From contig DATIZR010000118.1 of assembly GCA_035516965.1 (NCBI GenBank), forward strand, positions 1 through 53,119: DNA of 53,119 bases, written 5' to 3'. Positions 35,018 to 43,442 of this stretch are shown one piece after another (positions within the stretch are counted from its first letter, which is position 1; each line of letters opens with the position of its first letter). Made by a program: the position numbers and the translations under genes. Under the pieces are notes generated by a model that saw only the letters and a program-made list of their open reading frames with translations, searched no databases and was not told the origin of the DNA. The stretch is from Nitrospirota bacterium. Lineage in GTDB: Bacteria; Nitrospirota; UBA9217.

Positions 35018-36262
35018 ATGACGCTGCGAATTGTGGTCACCGGGATCGGAATGCTCACACCCCTCGGGGTCAACAGGGAAACGACCTGGTCGTCCCTGCT
35101 CGAAGGCCGCTCGGGCGTCGGACGGATCACCCGCTTTGACGCCTCCGCCTTTCCCTGCCGCATTGCCGGCGAACTCACCGGCTTCGACCCGCGCGTGTTC
35201 ATGAACGCGAAAGAAGCGAACAGGACCGATCCCTGCATCCAATACGCGCTGGCCGCTGCTCTCATGGCTCGCGAAGACGCCGGTCTTCCCGCCGCAGGCG
35301 TCAGCCCCGAACGGACGGGCGTGCTCGTGGGGTCCGGCAGGGGCGGCGTCAGCACGACCGAGACCAACATGGCCGCGCTGCTCCAGCGGGGACCCCGGGC
35401 GGTGTCTGCCTTCTACACTCCCATGTCGCTGGTGAACATGGCATCAGCCTATATTTCGATGAAGACCGGCGCGAAGGGACCCTGTCTCGATGTCTCTACG
35501 GCCTGCGCCACGGGCACGCACGCCCTCGGAGAGGCCATGAAGATCATCCAGCGAGGCGACGCCGATGTGATGCTCGCCGGAGGGTCCGAAGCGTCCCTGA
35601 CTCCCCTGATCCTTGCGGGGTTCTGCCAGGCAAAAGCGCTCTCCCTGCGGAATTGCGAGCCGGAAAAGGCGAGCAGGCCCTTTGACCGCGAACGCGACGG
35701 GTTCGTGCTCGCCGAGGGCGCAACGGTCCTTGTCCTGGAGGAACGGGGCCACGCGGAGAAGCGGAACGCCCGGATCTACGCGGAGCTTGCCGGCTACGGA
35801 CTGACGTCCGATGCGTTCCACTATGCCCGTCCCGACGAGCACGGCGACGGTTCGGCGCGAGCCATGACGCTGGCCCTGAAGGACGCCGGCATGCGGCCCG
35901 AAGACGTCGATTACGTCAATGCCCACGGGACGGGGACGCAGTCCAATGACCGGATCGAGACGCTTGCCCTGAAAAAGGCTTTCGGGCCCCATGCGCGGAA
36001 AATCGCGGTCAGTTCATCCAAATCGATGCTCGGCCATATGCTCGGCGCAGCGGGAGCCGCGGAGGCCGCGATAACCGCCCTCGCGCTCCGTGATGGCATG
36101 GTCCCTCCCACGATCAACCTCGAGTACCCCGATCCTGGTTGCGACCTCGACTATGTGCCGCACAAAGCGCGCAGAATAGCGGTCCGGGCAGCGCTCTCCA
36201 ACTCTCTCGGCTTCGGAGGTGTTAATGGGGCCCTCGTTTTCCGGAAGTATGACCCGTCATAG
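35018..36262 (+). CDS. 3-oxoacyl-ACP synthase II-type ketosynthase (FabF family)
   Basis: A 414-residue condensing enzyme of fatty acid or related acyl chain elongation. The catalytic triad is intact: Cys163 in DVSTACATGTHAL, His303 in NAHGTGTQSND and His340 in SSSKSMLGHMLGAAG, with Lys335. No acyl carrier protein or other fab gene is adjacent, so it may serve a special lipid pathway or be a second FabF. The start lies directly behind a strong promoter. The gene is followed by a separate small transcription unit. Confidence 0.88.
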   Translation: MTLRIVVTGIGMLTPLGVNRETTWSSLLEGRSGVGRITRFDASAFPCRIAGELTGFDPRVFMNAKEANRTDPCIQYALAAALMAREDAGLPAAGVSPERTGVLVGSGRGGVSTTETNMAALLQRGPRAVSAFYTPMSLVNMASAYISMKTGAKGPCLDVSTACATGTHALGEAMKIIQRGDADVMLAGGSEASLTPLILAGFCQAKALSLRNCEPEKASRPFDRERDGFVLAEGATVLVLEERGHAEKRNARIYAELAGYGLTSDAFHYARPDEHGDGSARAMTLALKDAGMRPEDVDYVNAHGTGTQSNDRIETLALKKAFGPHARKIAVSSSKSMLGHMLGAAGAAEAAITALALRDGMVPPTINLEYPDPGCDLDYVPHKARRIAVRAALSNSLGFGGVNGALVFRKYDPS

Positions 36263-36297
36263 TTGCGCGACCGCGAAACGGTATGACCATTTTTTTA

Positions 36298-36326
36298 TTG
36301 ACAATATGTGCTATACTCATTACACT
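36298..36326 (+). promoter_or_regulatory. Promoter of a small transcription unit
   Basis: TTGACA (36298-36303) is followed 17 bp later by TACACT (36321-36326). An overlapping extended -10, TGC plus TATACT (36309-36317), is an alternative. Either would drive the 56-residue gene at 36378. Confidence 0.55.
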
Positions 36327-36377
36327 GAGTCTTCGCTCTGCAACATGCCCTTGTTCCATCCTTTCGGAGGTCCCTCC

Positions 36378-36548
36378 ATGAAAGCGATTGAAAGAAACAA
36401 CTCGAAGTCGGTTCATGAAACAACGGTCATCGCCCTCAAGCGCCACGCCAGCGGCGGCACCGTCGTTCAGGCGGCGGCCGCGTTGCGACATCTTTCCGAG
36501 CAGTATCGAATCAAAAAACAAAAAGCCTGTAAAACCGGCACGGCCTAA
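36378..36548 (+). CDS. Small protein of 56 residues, unknown
   Basis: A short gene with its own promoter, a GGAGG ribosome-binding site eight bases before the ATG and a terminator 16 bp after the stop. The product is basic and probably helical: SVHETTVIALKRHASGG then VVQAAAALRHLSEQYRIKKQ, with no signal peptide or membrane helix. The middle has the spacing of a small helix-turn-helix, but no family is recognised. The transcript might instead act as an RNA. Confidence 0.5.
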   Translation: MKAIERNNSKSVHETTVIALKRHASGGTVVQAAAALRHLSEQYRIKKQKACKTGTA

Positions 36549-36563
36549 GGACCGGTTCATGAC

Positions 36564-36599
36564 AGGGGGTTATTCCGAAGGGTGACCCCCCCTTTTTTT
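36564..36599 (+). terminator. Rho-independent terminator
   Basis: GGGGGTTA pairs with TGACCCCC across a 10-base loop and is followed by CC and seven T residues (36593-36599). It ends the small gene at 36378. Confidence 0.75.
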
Positions 36600-36743
36600 A
36601 CCCCACACATCAAATTCTAATCATCAGATATTATATTAGCCAGGGATAGGGTCGCAAGAAAGAGAACAAGGAACGCGAGGAATCGGTTCAGGCAGGAATA
36701 GAGTCAAGGGTAGTGTACAAAACAGCTTTTCCCGTTGCAGCAC
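36600..36743. other. Gap with no recognised gene, followed by an orphan terminator
   Basis: There is no coding sequence of note. TATTAT (about 36628) could be a -10 box. A plus-strand terminator directly downstream suggests that a short RNA could be made here. Confidence 0.3.
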
Positions 36744-36793
36744 GTGCCGGCGGTGTTCAGCCCTCCCCCCCACCTTCCCGCCGGCACTTTTTT
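36744..36793 (+). terminator. Orphan plus-strand terminator hairpin
   Basis: A ten-base perfect stem (GTGCCGGCGG with CCGCCGGCAC), a 24-base C-rich loop and six T residues (36788-36793). The T-tract is on the plus strand, so it does not obviously serve the minus-strand HDOD gene that ends at 36822. Confidence 0.55.
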
Positions 36794-36821
36794 GTCCAGG
36801 CGGTCGGAGCTTACCACGCAC

Positions 36822-37673
36822 TCAAGCCTTGGCAAACACCTGTTCGATGTCCGGCATGGCCTGCGTCAGCCTATTTCCCATTGAACTGATATCCTCTTCG
36901 GCGATCGAGTATGTGGACAGGAGCACATCGTGCTCACCGGTCCAGATGCTGTCGTTTCCCTTCCGGGGGCTGAACCTGCCCACGAGCCCCTCTGCCAGCG
37001 CCACCGCCGCGGTAATATCCTTCTGTTCCTTCGCAAGCGTCGGATGATGATGGTTATTCGTGATCTCCGCGAGGTCCTTCGGCATGCCGAGCGCCTCGAC
37101 GAACCATGCCCCCGCCTCTGCGTGGGTGCACCCGAAGATCGTCCGCTCCCAGTCCAGCATATCATCGTCCGGGCCGATTGCCATGAACTTCTTCTGGTCC
37201 ATGCTGCAGAAGACGACCCGGCCGAGGTCGTGCAGGAGGCCGGCAAGGAAGCACTCGCCCGGGATGGTGAGCGGAATGTAGTCGGTCAGGACCGAGGCGA
37301 GAAATCCCACCTCGTACCCGTGGATCCAGAGGTTCTCTATGGTAAAGGAGCCCTTCGTCGGCACCACGTTCATGACCGTCATGCCGATCGCGACGGAACG
37401 GATCCGCTCGAAGCCGAGAAACATGATAGCCTGCTCGATGTCCTTTATCTGGCCCGAACGGCCGAAATAGGCTGAATTGGCCATGCGCAGGACGCGCTGC
37501 GCCAGCGCCTGGTCGAACGTGATGAGTTTGTGGAGCTCGCTTGTGGAGGCGTTCTCGTCCTGGACCGTTCTCAGTATCTTGCCGAGAAGTACCGGGATGG
37601 TGGAGAGGTCGTGCAAACCCTTGATATACCGCCTGACGTCCTGCTCCGAAATGGACTGCGTTGTTTCAGCCAT
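36822..37673 (-). CDS. HDOD-domain signalling protein
   Basis: A 283-residue soluble protein whose main part (about 15-215) is an HDOD domain, an HD-related fold without full catalytic motif, found in bacterial signalling and motility regulators. Typical segments are STIPVLLGKILRTVQDENAS, LHKLITFDQALAQRVLRMANSAYFG, IKDIEQAIMFLGFERIRSVAIG and FLAGLLHDLGRVVF. It is likely to act in c-di-GMP or chemosensory circuits. The ATG at 37673 has AGGGGG upstream, preferred over the start eight codons earlier. Confidence 0.85.
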   Translation of the reverse strand: MAETTQSISEQDVRRYIKGLHDLSTIPVLLGKILRTVQDENASTSELHKLITFDQALAQRVLRMANSAYFGRSGQIKDIEQAIMFLGFERIRSVAIGMTVMNVVPTKGSFTIENLWIHGYEVGFLASVLTDYIPLTIPGECFLAGLLHDLGRVVFCSMDQKKFMAIGPDDDMLDWERTIFGCTHAEAGAWFVEALGMPKDLAEITNNHHHPTLAKEQKDITAAVALAEGLVGRFSPRKGNDSIWTGEHDVLLSTYSIAEEDISSMGNRLTQAMPDIEQVFAKA

Positions 37674-37728
37674 GCGATCCCCCTGATAAACGCGCATTTT
37701 CTTATTTTATCGGCAGGAAATTGCAGAA

Positions 37729-37744
37729 ACTTTAGGGCTAAAGT
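37729..37744. promoter_or_regulatory. Palindrome upstream of the HDOD gene
   Basis: ACTTTAG and CTAAAGT form a perfect 7-bp palindrome with a GG centre, next to TATACT on the minus strand, a plausible -10 box. It may be an operator. Confidence 0.35.
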
Positions 37745-38115
37745 ATAAATGGCCAAAAGTAAATCATCCCGGCAATTGACCGATTTTACAAGGCTTCGTT
37801 GCGGCATGCGAACTCCTCTCCGGGCTGCGAAAGAAAATATACCAATCATGTGATCTTCCGTACTATTTCGCTTTTCTGAATATCGAATGTCTTTATGTCG
37901 TTCGCCTGGTACGCTCATCTCCGCAATTTAAATGACCGAAAGGGTACGTAGCTGCCGAACTGAGCGAGCGATCGCACTGTTCGAGCATTTCTTTCAGGTG
38001 CAACCAACAGGATCCGCTACAGCCAGTACAACTTTGGCCAGCTGTAGATACTCCTGAAAGTTCATAACCCTGTCCATGCTCGCGCCCTTTGCGATGCTGT
38101 CCATACGCCAGCCGC
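37745..38115. other. Gene-poor, apparently decayed region
   Basis: No intact gene is recognised. On the minus strand, short readable stretches such as MDSIAKGASMDRVMNFQEYL (from 38104) run into stops. It adjoins the small minus-strand reading frames upstream and looks like decayed coding DNA. Confidence 0.35.
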
Positions 38116-38253
38116 TCAAACTGGACTTTCTTTGGGACGGACTCTGCACGGTCGGTGCGGTATTCGCTCACCCCCCAATGATTCCCTGTGCCAGACAAAC
38201 AGCTGAATAGGGATGATTTGCAGCGCTCGCAAGGAGTGTTGCAACTTAAGCAT
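38116..38253 (-). CDS. Small basic protein of 45 residues, doubtful
   Basis: ATG at 38253 has an excellent AAGGAGG ribosome-binding site at 7-nt spacing. The product starts MLKLQHSLRALQIIPIQLFV and continues with a basic tail; no family is recognised. Its ribosome-binding site overlaps the stop of an upstream open fragment (38266-38394), suggesting a former coupled gene pair. The surrounding DNA looks decayed, so it may not be functional. Confidence 0.3.
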   Translation of the reverse strand: MLKLQHSLRALQIIPIQLFVWHRESLGGERIPHRPCRVRPKESPV

Positions 38254-38265
38254 CAGCTTTCCTCC

Positions 38266-38394
38266 TTATTCCCGCCAATAGACGCGGTAAATTTTTGAGA
38301 TCAGCGTTACGCCACCGGACTCATCAATCAAAAGAAACAGGATCTCGTCAACTTCTTGAGTACTCTGGACACGTTGATTTAGGCAAAGAGTGGA
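38266..38394 (-). pseudogene. C-terminal gene fragment, unknown
   Basis: A 43-codon open stretch between stops has protein-like sequence (EVDEILFLLIDESGGVTLIS then KIYRVYWRE) but no start codon. It ends within the ribosome-binding site of the next small gene. It is read as the remnant of a truncated gene; the family is not recognised. Confidence 0.3.
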
Positions 38395-38585
38395 CTAGCC
38401 GCGCAGGTCCGCTTCCTGCGATCAACTGGAGCAACGCGCAGAGATGGCGTAGGCGCTTTTCATCACGACATCACCGGGAGCGAGGGGGAATATGAATATA
38501 TTGAAGGAAGAAGGGACTTCAGGTTCGTTGCGGTCCCGGTTATTATTATTCGGTACGACAGGGAGACGGCCGTATCACGCCATGG

Positions 38586-38594
38586 TGCTATAAT
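38586..38594 (+). promoter_or_regulatory. Extended -10 promoter for the 73-residue gene
   Basis: TGC followed by the perfect -10 TATAAT (38589-38594), 48 bp before the ATG at 38643. No -35 hexamer is evident. Confidence 0.5.
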
Positions 38595-38642
38595 TTACGC
38601 AAAGAGGGTTACGTGTTAGCTGCGAAGAAGGAGGTGACCGAT

Positions 38643-38864
38643 ATGTGGCTCAAGGTGGTCCCCGATATCGAGTTGAACATTGACGTACCGCTTCAGGGGG
38701 TTGATGAGAACATGCGCGATTACGATGTACAGCTCTATGAAAACGTTGTCCGCGATGCGCTGCGAGAGACGCTGAAAAAAGTGTTCACAGAAGAAGATAT
38801 AACGATCTATTCCGTTGATGTCGGCATAGCCCGCGAAAAATACATCAGGAGGAAAGCAGCCTGA
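38643..38864 (+). CDS. Hypothetical protein of 73 residues
   Basis: A small acidic-basic protein with predicted mixed alpha/beta structure: MWLKVVPDIELNIDVPLQGV, a helical centre (ENVVRDALRETLKKVFTEED) and a basic tail (REKYIRRKAA). No family is recognised. AAGGAGG lies 8 nt before the ATG, and an extended -10 promoter is 48 bp upstream, so it is probably expressed. The DNA after it (38880-39060) holds no gene. Confidence 0.6.
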   Translation: MWLKVVPDIELNIDVPLQGVDENMRDYDVQLYENVVRDALRETLKKVFTEEDITIYSVDVGIAREKYIRRKAA

Positions 38865-39067
38865 GTAAGCCCTGGGCCGGAAGTGGTTCCGCAGCATGAG
38901 CGGGCTGGACCGTACGGACTGCAGCAGTGGGGTACTGTCCGGAGATCATCGAAGCCGGGCCGGCAGCACCCCATCAGGTGCAGTGCCAGCGCATGTTTAC
39001 CCCATAATCCTATTCATAAGATCTATGGAAGTCCGATAATGCCCGTCCCATCGTTCTCACCGGATTT

Positions 39068-39380
39068 GATGAAATGAGTGAAGTGAAGCACGCATGTGCA
39101 GGCGTGGGCTGCAGCAACGTACACTCCTATATCCAGAGCGGGAACGTTCTTTTTGAGGCTCCGAAGGGGTGGGCTCAATGACCGGTTGACCAGTGACGCG
39201 ACTGTCCTCTTCAGAACGTTCAGCGTACTGAGAGGCATCGTGAGTGCGGCTCCCTTCCATGACGTTCGATGGGGCACAACGGTGAATCGGTACGTCTCTT
39301 TCCTGACCCGAAACGGCGCAGCAAGCCGGCGCTCCCCTTGAAATCACAAAAAGAATTCCTTGAGCTCAGAGCAACCCCGC
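39068..39380 (+). pseudogene. DUF1697 family protein, decayed
   Basis: Reading from 39074, MSEVKHACAGVGCSNV then the family hallmark SYIQSGNVLFE is seen, followed by a stop near 39179. Later pieces in other frames (NRYVSFL, KPALPLKSQKEFLEL) match the general run of the DUF1697 C-terminal half. The N-terminal LLRGINVGG segment is missing. At least one frameshift and internal loss have killed the gene. It ends next to the convergent HD-GYP gene. Confidence 0.6.
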
Positions 39381-39404
39381 TTCCTCCCGTGAGAAAGCCT
39401 CAGA

Positions 39405-41534
39405 TCAGCGGACCGTTTCTTCTTTCTTCCCGGAATGGGGCATGACCGGGCATACCTGATCATCCATGCGCAGGAACGCTTCCACGACCTTCGGGTCGAG
39501 GTGGTTGCCCGCGAGGCCGCGGATGTGATCACAGGCCTCGCTGCGGGAGAGCGGACGGCGGTAGGGCCTGTCAGCGGAAAAGATCGCGTCCCAGATGTCG
39601 GCGAGGGCGAATATCCTTGCCGCCAGCGGGATTTGTTCACCCTTGAGCCCGCGCGGGTAGCCATCGCCGTCCCACCGCTCGTGATGGCAGTAGGGAATAT
39701 CGAGCGCCGGCCTCAGGTAGGCTATGGGCTTGAGCATCTCAAAGGCGTAGACGGGATGCTGCCGCATGAGCTCCCGTTCATCATCGGTGAGCGGTCCCTC
39801 CTTCCGAAGAATGCTGTCGGGAATGCCGATCTTTCCGAGATCGTGAAGGAGCGCACCGCGGCGTATGTGGACGATGTCCTCCTCGCGCAGGTCCATGGCC
39901 CGTGCGATGCTGACGGTAAGCTCCGACACACGCTCGGTGTGCCGCTCGGTCACCCGGTCCCGGAGTTCCAGGGCCCGGGCCCAGCCCTCGAGCGTCGCGT
40001 CATAGGCGAGCATGAGCTCCATGTTCGAGCGCTGGAGCTCGTCAAAGAGCGATGCATTGTCGATAGCTATGGCCGCCTGGGAAGCGAGGGATTCGAGGAA
40101 CTCACGCTGCTCCTGGTCGAGGACGAGTGGCGAGCGATGCATGATCTCAAGCACGCCTTTTACGATGCCCTTCGCCACGAGGGGCACGGCATAATAGGCA
40201 ACGAACCCTTCTCCATCGATGAGATTCGGACGCAGAAATCCACTCGCCGGGTCCCGGAGATCGGGCGTGCTGATGACCCTCCGCTCGAGGGCGGCGATGC
40301 CGGCGAGGCCTTCCCCCATCCGCAGGCTCGAGCGGCGGATGCCCGCGGTGTGGAATCCCGTCTCCGCGGCGTATTCGAGCACAGGCGCATGGCGGTTCAC
40401 GAGCATCACGTCAGCTGCGTCCACGTGGAACTGGGCAACAACGAGGTCGAGGAACTGACGAAGGATGACGCGGAGGTCCTGGGTCGAGGTGATCATGAGG
40501 TCGATGGCGTGGAGGGCGGCGAGGTTGCCGAGCCTGCAGGAGGCCTGCTCTTCAGCCTGCTTGCGGTCCGTGATGTCCTCACCCGAGCTCAGGGCGGCGG
40601 TGACCCTGCCCGCCTCGTCCCGGATGAGCGTGTGGCGCCAGGCGATGGTACGCTCCCTGCCACTCTTCGCGAGCACGGGGCTCTCCGCGTAGCCGGCAGG
40701 CCCCGCTTCTCCGGAGAGCAGTTTCCGGAACCCGGCCCTCGCGCTGGCACGAAGGTCTTCGGGAACAAAGGAGTCGAACCAGTTCCTGCCGACGATCTCC
40801 TCCTCCGGAAGGCCCAGGATCTCTGCCCCTTTCCGGTTGATGAGCTTCACCAACTCATCGTCGCCAACGACTGCGAGAATGACGTCCGCCACGTCGAGAT
40901 ACATCCGGGCGCGCTCTTTTTCCCGCCTCAACCGTTCGTCTGCGGCCGCGTGCTCCGAAACGTCCCGGTAGATGCTCAGAACCACCTTTTTCCCGCCGAT
41001 ATCGATCACACCGGCGCTGATCTCCACGGGGATCTCGCTGCCCTCGCGGCGGGACATGCAGCGCGCGGTCTGGATCACGCCTCCGCTCCGGACCTGCTCG
41101 AACACCTCCCTGCAGTGCTGCCGGTCCTGGGCGGGATGGAGGTCGGGCTGACGCATCCCGATGAGCGACGAGATGGGGATTCCCGTGAGCTCGGCGGCCT
41201 TCCGGTTCGCGTCGATGATGACGCCCGTGTCCGCTTCGGCAACGATCACAGCATCGTTCGCCGCCTCGACCAGGGTCCGGTATTTCAGCTCTGACGCGGT
41301 GAGCCGCTGCTCCGTCTTTTCGCGGGCGAGCAGCTCACGACGGACCAGGAGAGCGAGAAGCAGGGCGCTCACGGCCACGAATGCCCAGCCTTTGTAAGTT
41401 TGCATGACGGTGATCCGGTGCGGATCGGCAACCAGGAATTCCAGAAGACGGTCCGACGAGGCGATCCACAGCCCGCCGAAGACCGCATACCATGCGGTGA
41501 TGCGGATGATAGATTTTGAGGTTGTTCGCTCCAT
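39405..41534 (-). CDS. PAS-PAS-GAF-HD-GYP sensor phosphodiesterase
   Basis: A 709-residue signalling protein. It has two N-terminal hydrophobic helices (about 10-30 and 48-66), PAS domain 1 (about 82-195, VEAANDAVIVAEADTGVIIDANRKAAELTG), PAS domain 2 (about 205-335), a GAF domain (about 350-500) and an HD-GYP domain (about 505-700). The HD-GYP motifs are RGALLHDLGKIGIPDSIL and HHERWDGDGYPRGLKG, all intact, so it should hydrolyse c-di-GMP. It is probably anchored in the inner membrane. GGGGGTAGCGC before the ATG is the likely ribosome-binding site. Confidence 0.88.
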   Translation of the reverse strand: MERTTSKSIIRITAWYAVFGGLWIASSDRLLEFLVADPHRITVMQTYKGWAFVAVSALLLALLVRRELLAREKTEQRLTASELKYRTLVEAANDAVIVAEADTGVIIDANRKAAELTGIPISSLIGMRQPDLHPAQDRQHCREVFEQVRSGGVIQTARCMSRREGSEIPVEISAGVIDIGGKKVVLSIYRDVSEHAAADERLRREKERARMYLDVADVILAVVGDDELVKLINRKGAEILGLPEEEIVGRNWFDSFVPEDLRASARAGFRKLLSGEAGPAGYAESPVLAKSGRERTIAWRHTLIRDEAGRVTAALSSGEDITDRKQAEEQASCRLGNLAALHAIDLMITSTQDLRVILRQFLDLVVAQFHVDAADVMLVNRHAPVLEYAAETGFHTAGIRRSSLRMGEGLAGIAALERRVISTPDLRDPASGFLRPNLIDGEGFVAYYAVPLVAKGIVKGVLEIMHRSPLVLDQEQREFLESLASQAAIAIDNASLFDELQRSNMELMLAYDATLEGWARALELRDRVTERHTERVSELTVSIARAMDLREEDIVHIRRGALLHDLGKIGIPDSILRKEGPLTDDERELMRQHPVYAFEMLKPIAYLRPALDIPYCHHERWDGDGYPRGLKGEQIPLAARIFALADIWDAIFSADRPYRRPLSRSEACDHIRGLAGNHLDPKVVEAFLRMDDQVCPVMPHSGKKEETVR

Positions 41535-41717
41535 GCGCTACCCCCGGCAATACAAGGGAAAAAGTGTCCCCATTTATATGATAGCACTTTCAGGGGTGAG
41601 AGAGCGCCCTCACGAATGGATGAAGCACAGGACGGCCCTTTGTCCAGCCTGACTCTGAGACACCGGCGCTCGAGGGAAAGGCTGCTTTTGTCCGGATTGG
41701 CCTATCCCCCGCTGCCC

Positions 41718-42653
41718 TCACCGCAAGATACCCTTTACGATCAGATCCACTGCCTCCTCCGGCGACAGCCCGTGTGCCATGAGCGTCTCCAGCTGCCGTT
41801 TGTCCACGCTTCCGATTGCGGCTTCGTGGGTGACCTTGGCGAGCGGGTTGTTCACCTGGACGAGCGGTATCGCCTTGGCCACGGCCCGGTCCTTCACGAT
41901 CTCCATGCAGTCCACGTGCCCCCTGCAACCCGCTGCGTTGCCCTCGGTGATGCCCGTGATCTCCGCGAATGCATCGTCCTCGATCGCCACGCGGGCCTTG
42001 ATCAGCCCCCGCGCGTTCTCGCCCGCGAGCACGACCTTTTCCCTGATCTTCACCTCGTCGTCGGCATGACCAAAAACGCGGGCGACCAGTTCGGCAACCG
42101 CCTGTTCCCCTGTGCTAACCTCGTAATCGATGGCGAGCTTCCCCACCCTGCCGTTCACGAGGGAAAATTCCGTAAAATACCTGCCGCCCTTTCCCACGTT
42201 TACCGAAAGCTTCGGCAGAACCTCGATGCCGCCGAAGAGCCCGTGGTAATGCGTTTCGGAGTACCGCATCTCCGCGCCCTCGCCGATCTCGACCTTCGCG
42301 TCCATCTTGTGCACGACCTTCTCCGCCTTCGGGAATATGCAATGCGCGATGAAGGTGGCCGAGGAGTTCTTCTCGAGCTTCACATCCATCCGGATCTCCT
42401 GCCTCCCCTTCTTGTGCAGGACGCCGAAGCAGAGATGTACGGGGTTCCGGAGGTTCACCCCTTCCCGGACGATGACGCGGGCCGATATACCGTTCCGCGT
42501 TTCCCGTGCGTCCACCTCGAGCCCCTCCACCAGGCGCGAGCTCAGGATGGAGTTCCCGCTCACACTCAGATGGGCGGTCTCCTGGTCCGCGAGAACCGCG
42601 GCATCGCCGCCCGCCTCTCCCAGTGCCTGCATGAGCTGATCCAGTTCAGACAT
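41718..42653 (-). CDS. SufB/SufD-family Fe-S scaffold protein
   Basis: A 311-residue beta-helix protein of the SufB/SufD family, shorter than E. coli SufB (495) or SufD (423). Typical features are SATFIAHCIFPKAEKVVHKM, MRYSETHYHGLFGGIEVLP, GCRGHVDCMEIVKD and the closing VTHEAAIGSVDKRQLETLMAHGLSPEEAVDLIVKGIL. With SufC immediately upstream and no sufA, sufS or sufE in view, it resembles the minimal SufBC systems of anaerobes and archaea. Its start overlaps the sufC stop by eight bases. Confidence 0.82.
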   Translation of the reverse strand: MSELDQLMQALGEAGGDAAVLADQETAHLSVSGNSILSSRLVEGLEVDARETRNGISARVIVREGVNLRNPVHLCFGVLHKKGRQEIRMDVKLEKNSSATFIAHCIFPKAEKVVHKMDAKVEIGEGAEMRYSETHYHGLFGGIEVLPKLSVNVGKGGRYFTEFSLVNGRVGKLAIDYEVSTGEQAVAELVARVFGHADDEVKIREKVVLAGENARGLIKARVAIEDDAFAEITGITEGNAAGCRGHVDCMEIVKDRAVAKAIPLVQVNNPLAKVTHEAAIGSVDKRQLETLMAHGLSPEEAVDLIVKGILR

Positions 42654-43371
42654 AGTGGCACTCCACGCCGTTGCATTCCAGGCAATGGCTGGACTTGTAA
42701 TGCCCGGCTACGTTCTCAGGCTTGCCGGAGCATATGATCCTGCCGTTGCAGAGCTGCGACGCACGATCGGCGACCTTGCAGATCTCCTCTCGGTGAGTCA
42801 CGAGCAGGACCGCGGTCCCGTTCTTCCGGAACGCGTTGATCACGTTGATGACGTCCTGGATCGAAAGCATGTCGATGCCGGAGTCGGGCTCATCGAGGAT
42901 GGCGAGCCGCGGGCTGAGCGCCAGGATCGATGCCAGCTCGATCCGCTTGCGCTCTCCGCCGCTCAGGCTCTTGTCAACCATGCGGGAGAGGTACGGGGCC
43001 GGGGAGAGGCCGACCAGTTCCAGACAGGAGGCCGCGTCCCCGGCCTGCGGCCGCAGACACAGGTAATCCCTCACCGCGATGCCCTCGAACCGGACGGGCT
43101 CCTGCCATGCCATGGTGATGCCGAGCCGGGCGCGCGCATGAATCGGGAGGTCGTTGATGATCTCGCCGTTGAACCGGATCTCGCCGCTCGCCGGGCGGTA
43201 TCCCTCGCACCCCATGATCAGGCACGCGAGGGTGCTCTTGCCGGTGCCGTTGGTGCCGAGCAGGGCATGCACCTCGCCCGCATCCATGGACAGGGAAAGC
43301 CCCGAAAGGATCGGGGTCTCGGCACGAGAACCCGCAGTAAACGAGATGTTATTGATTTCAAGAAGAGGCAT
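42646..43371 (-). CDS. sufC: SufC-type ATPase of Fe-S assembly
   Basis: A 241-residue ABC-type ATPase that powers Fe-S cluster assembly on its SufB-like partner. Walker A is LLGTNGTGKST, the signature is KSLSGGERKRIELASILALSPRLAILDEPDSGID with Walker B, and the H-loop is VTHREE. The C-terminal tail SSHCLECNGVECHYV carries three cysteines and two histidines, which E. coli SufC lacks, and could hold metal or a cluster. The ATG at 43371 is used rather than a GTG seven codons upstream. An extended -10 (TGCTAAAAT, minus strand) lies about 40 bp upstream. Confidence 0.85.
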   Translation of the reverse strand: MPLLEINNISFTAGSRAETPILSGLSLSMDAGEVHALLGTNGTGKSTLACLIMGCEGYRPASGEIRFNGEIINDLPIHARARLGITMAWQEPVRFEGIAVRDYLCLRPQAGDAASCLELVGLSPAPYLSRMVDKSLSGGERKRIELASILALSPRLAILDEPDSGIDMLSIQDVINVINAFRKNGTAVLLVTHREEICKVADRASQLCNGRIICSGKPENVAGHYKSSHCLECNGVECHYV

Positions 43372-43407
43372 ACCTGTATCCAAAGGCCGCACAACTGCCC
43401 CATCCCT

Positions 43408-43416
43408 ATTTTAGCA
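43408..43416 (-). promoter_or_regulatory. Extended -10 promoter of sufCB
   Basis: On the minus strand TGC plus TAAAAT (to 43408) lies 36 bp before the sufC ATG. No -35 is evident. Confidence 0.35.
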
Positions 43417-43442
43417 CCGGGCGGCTGCTCCCGCAGGTCAGC

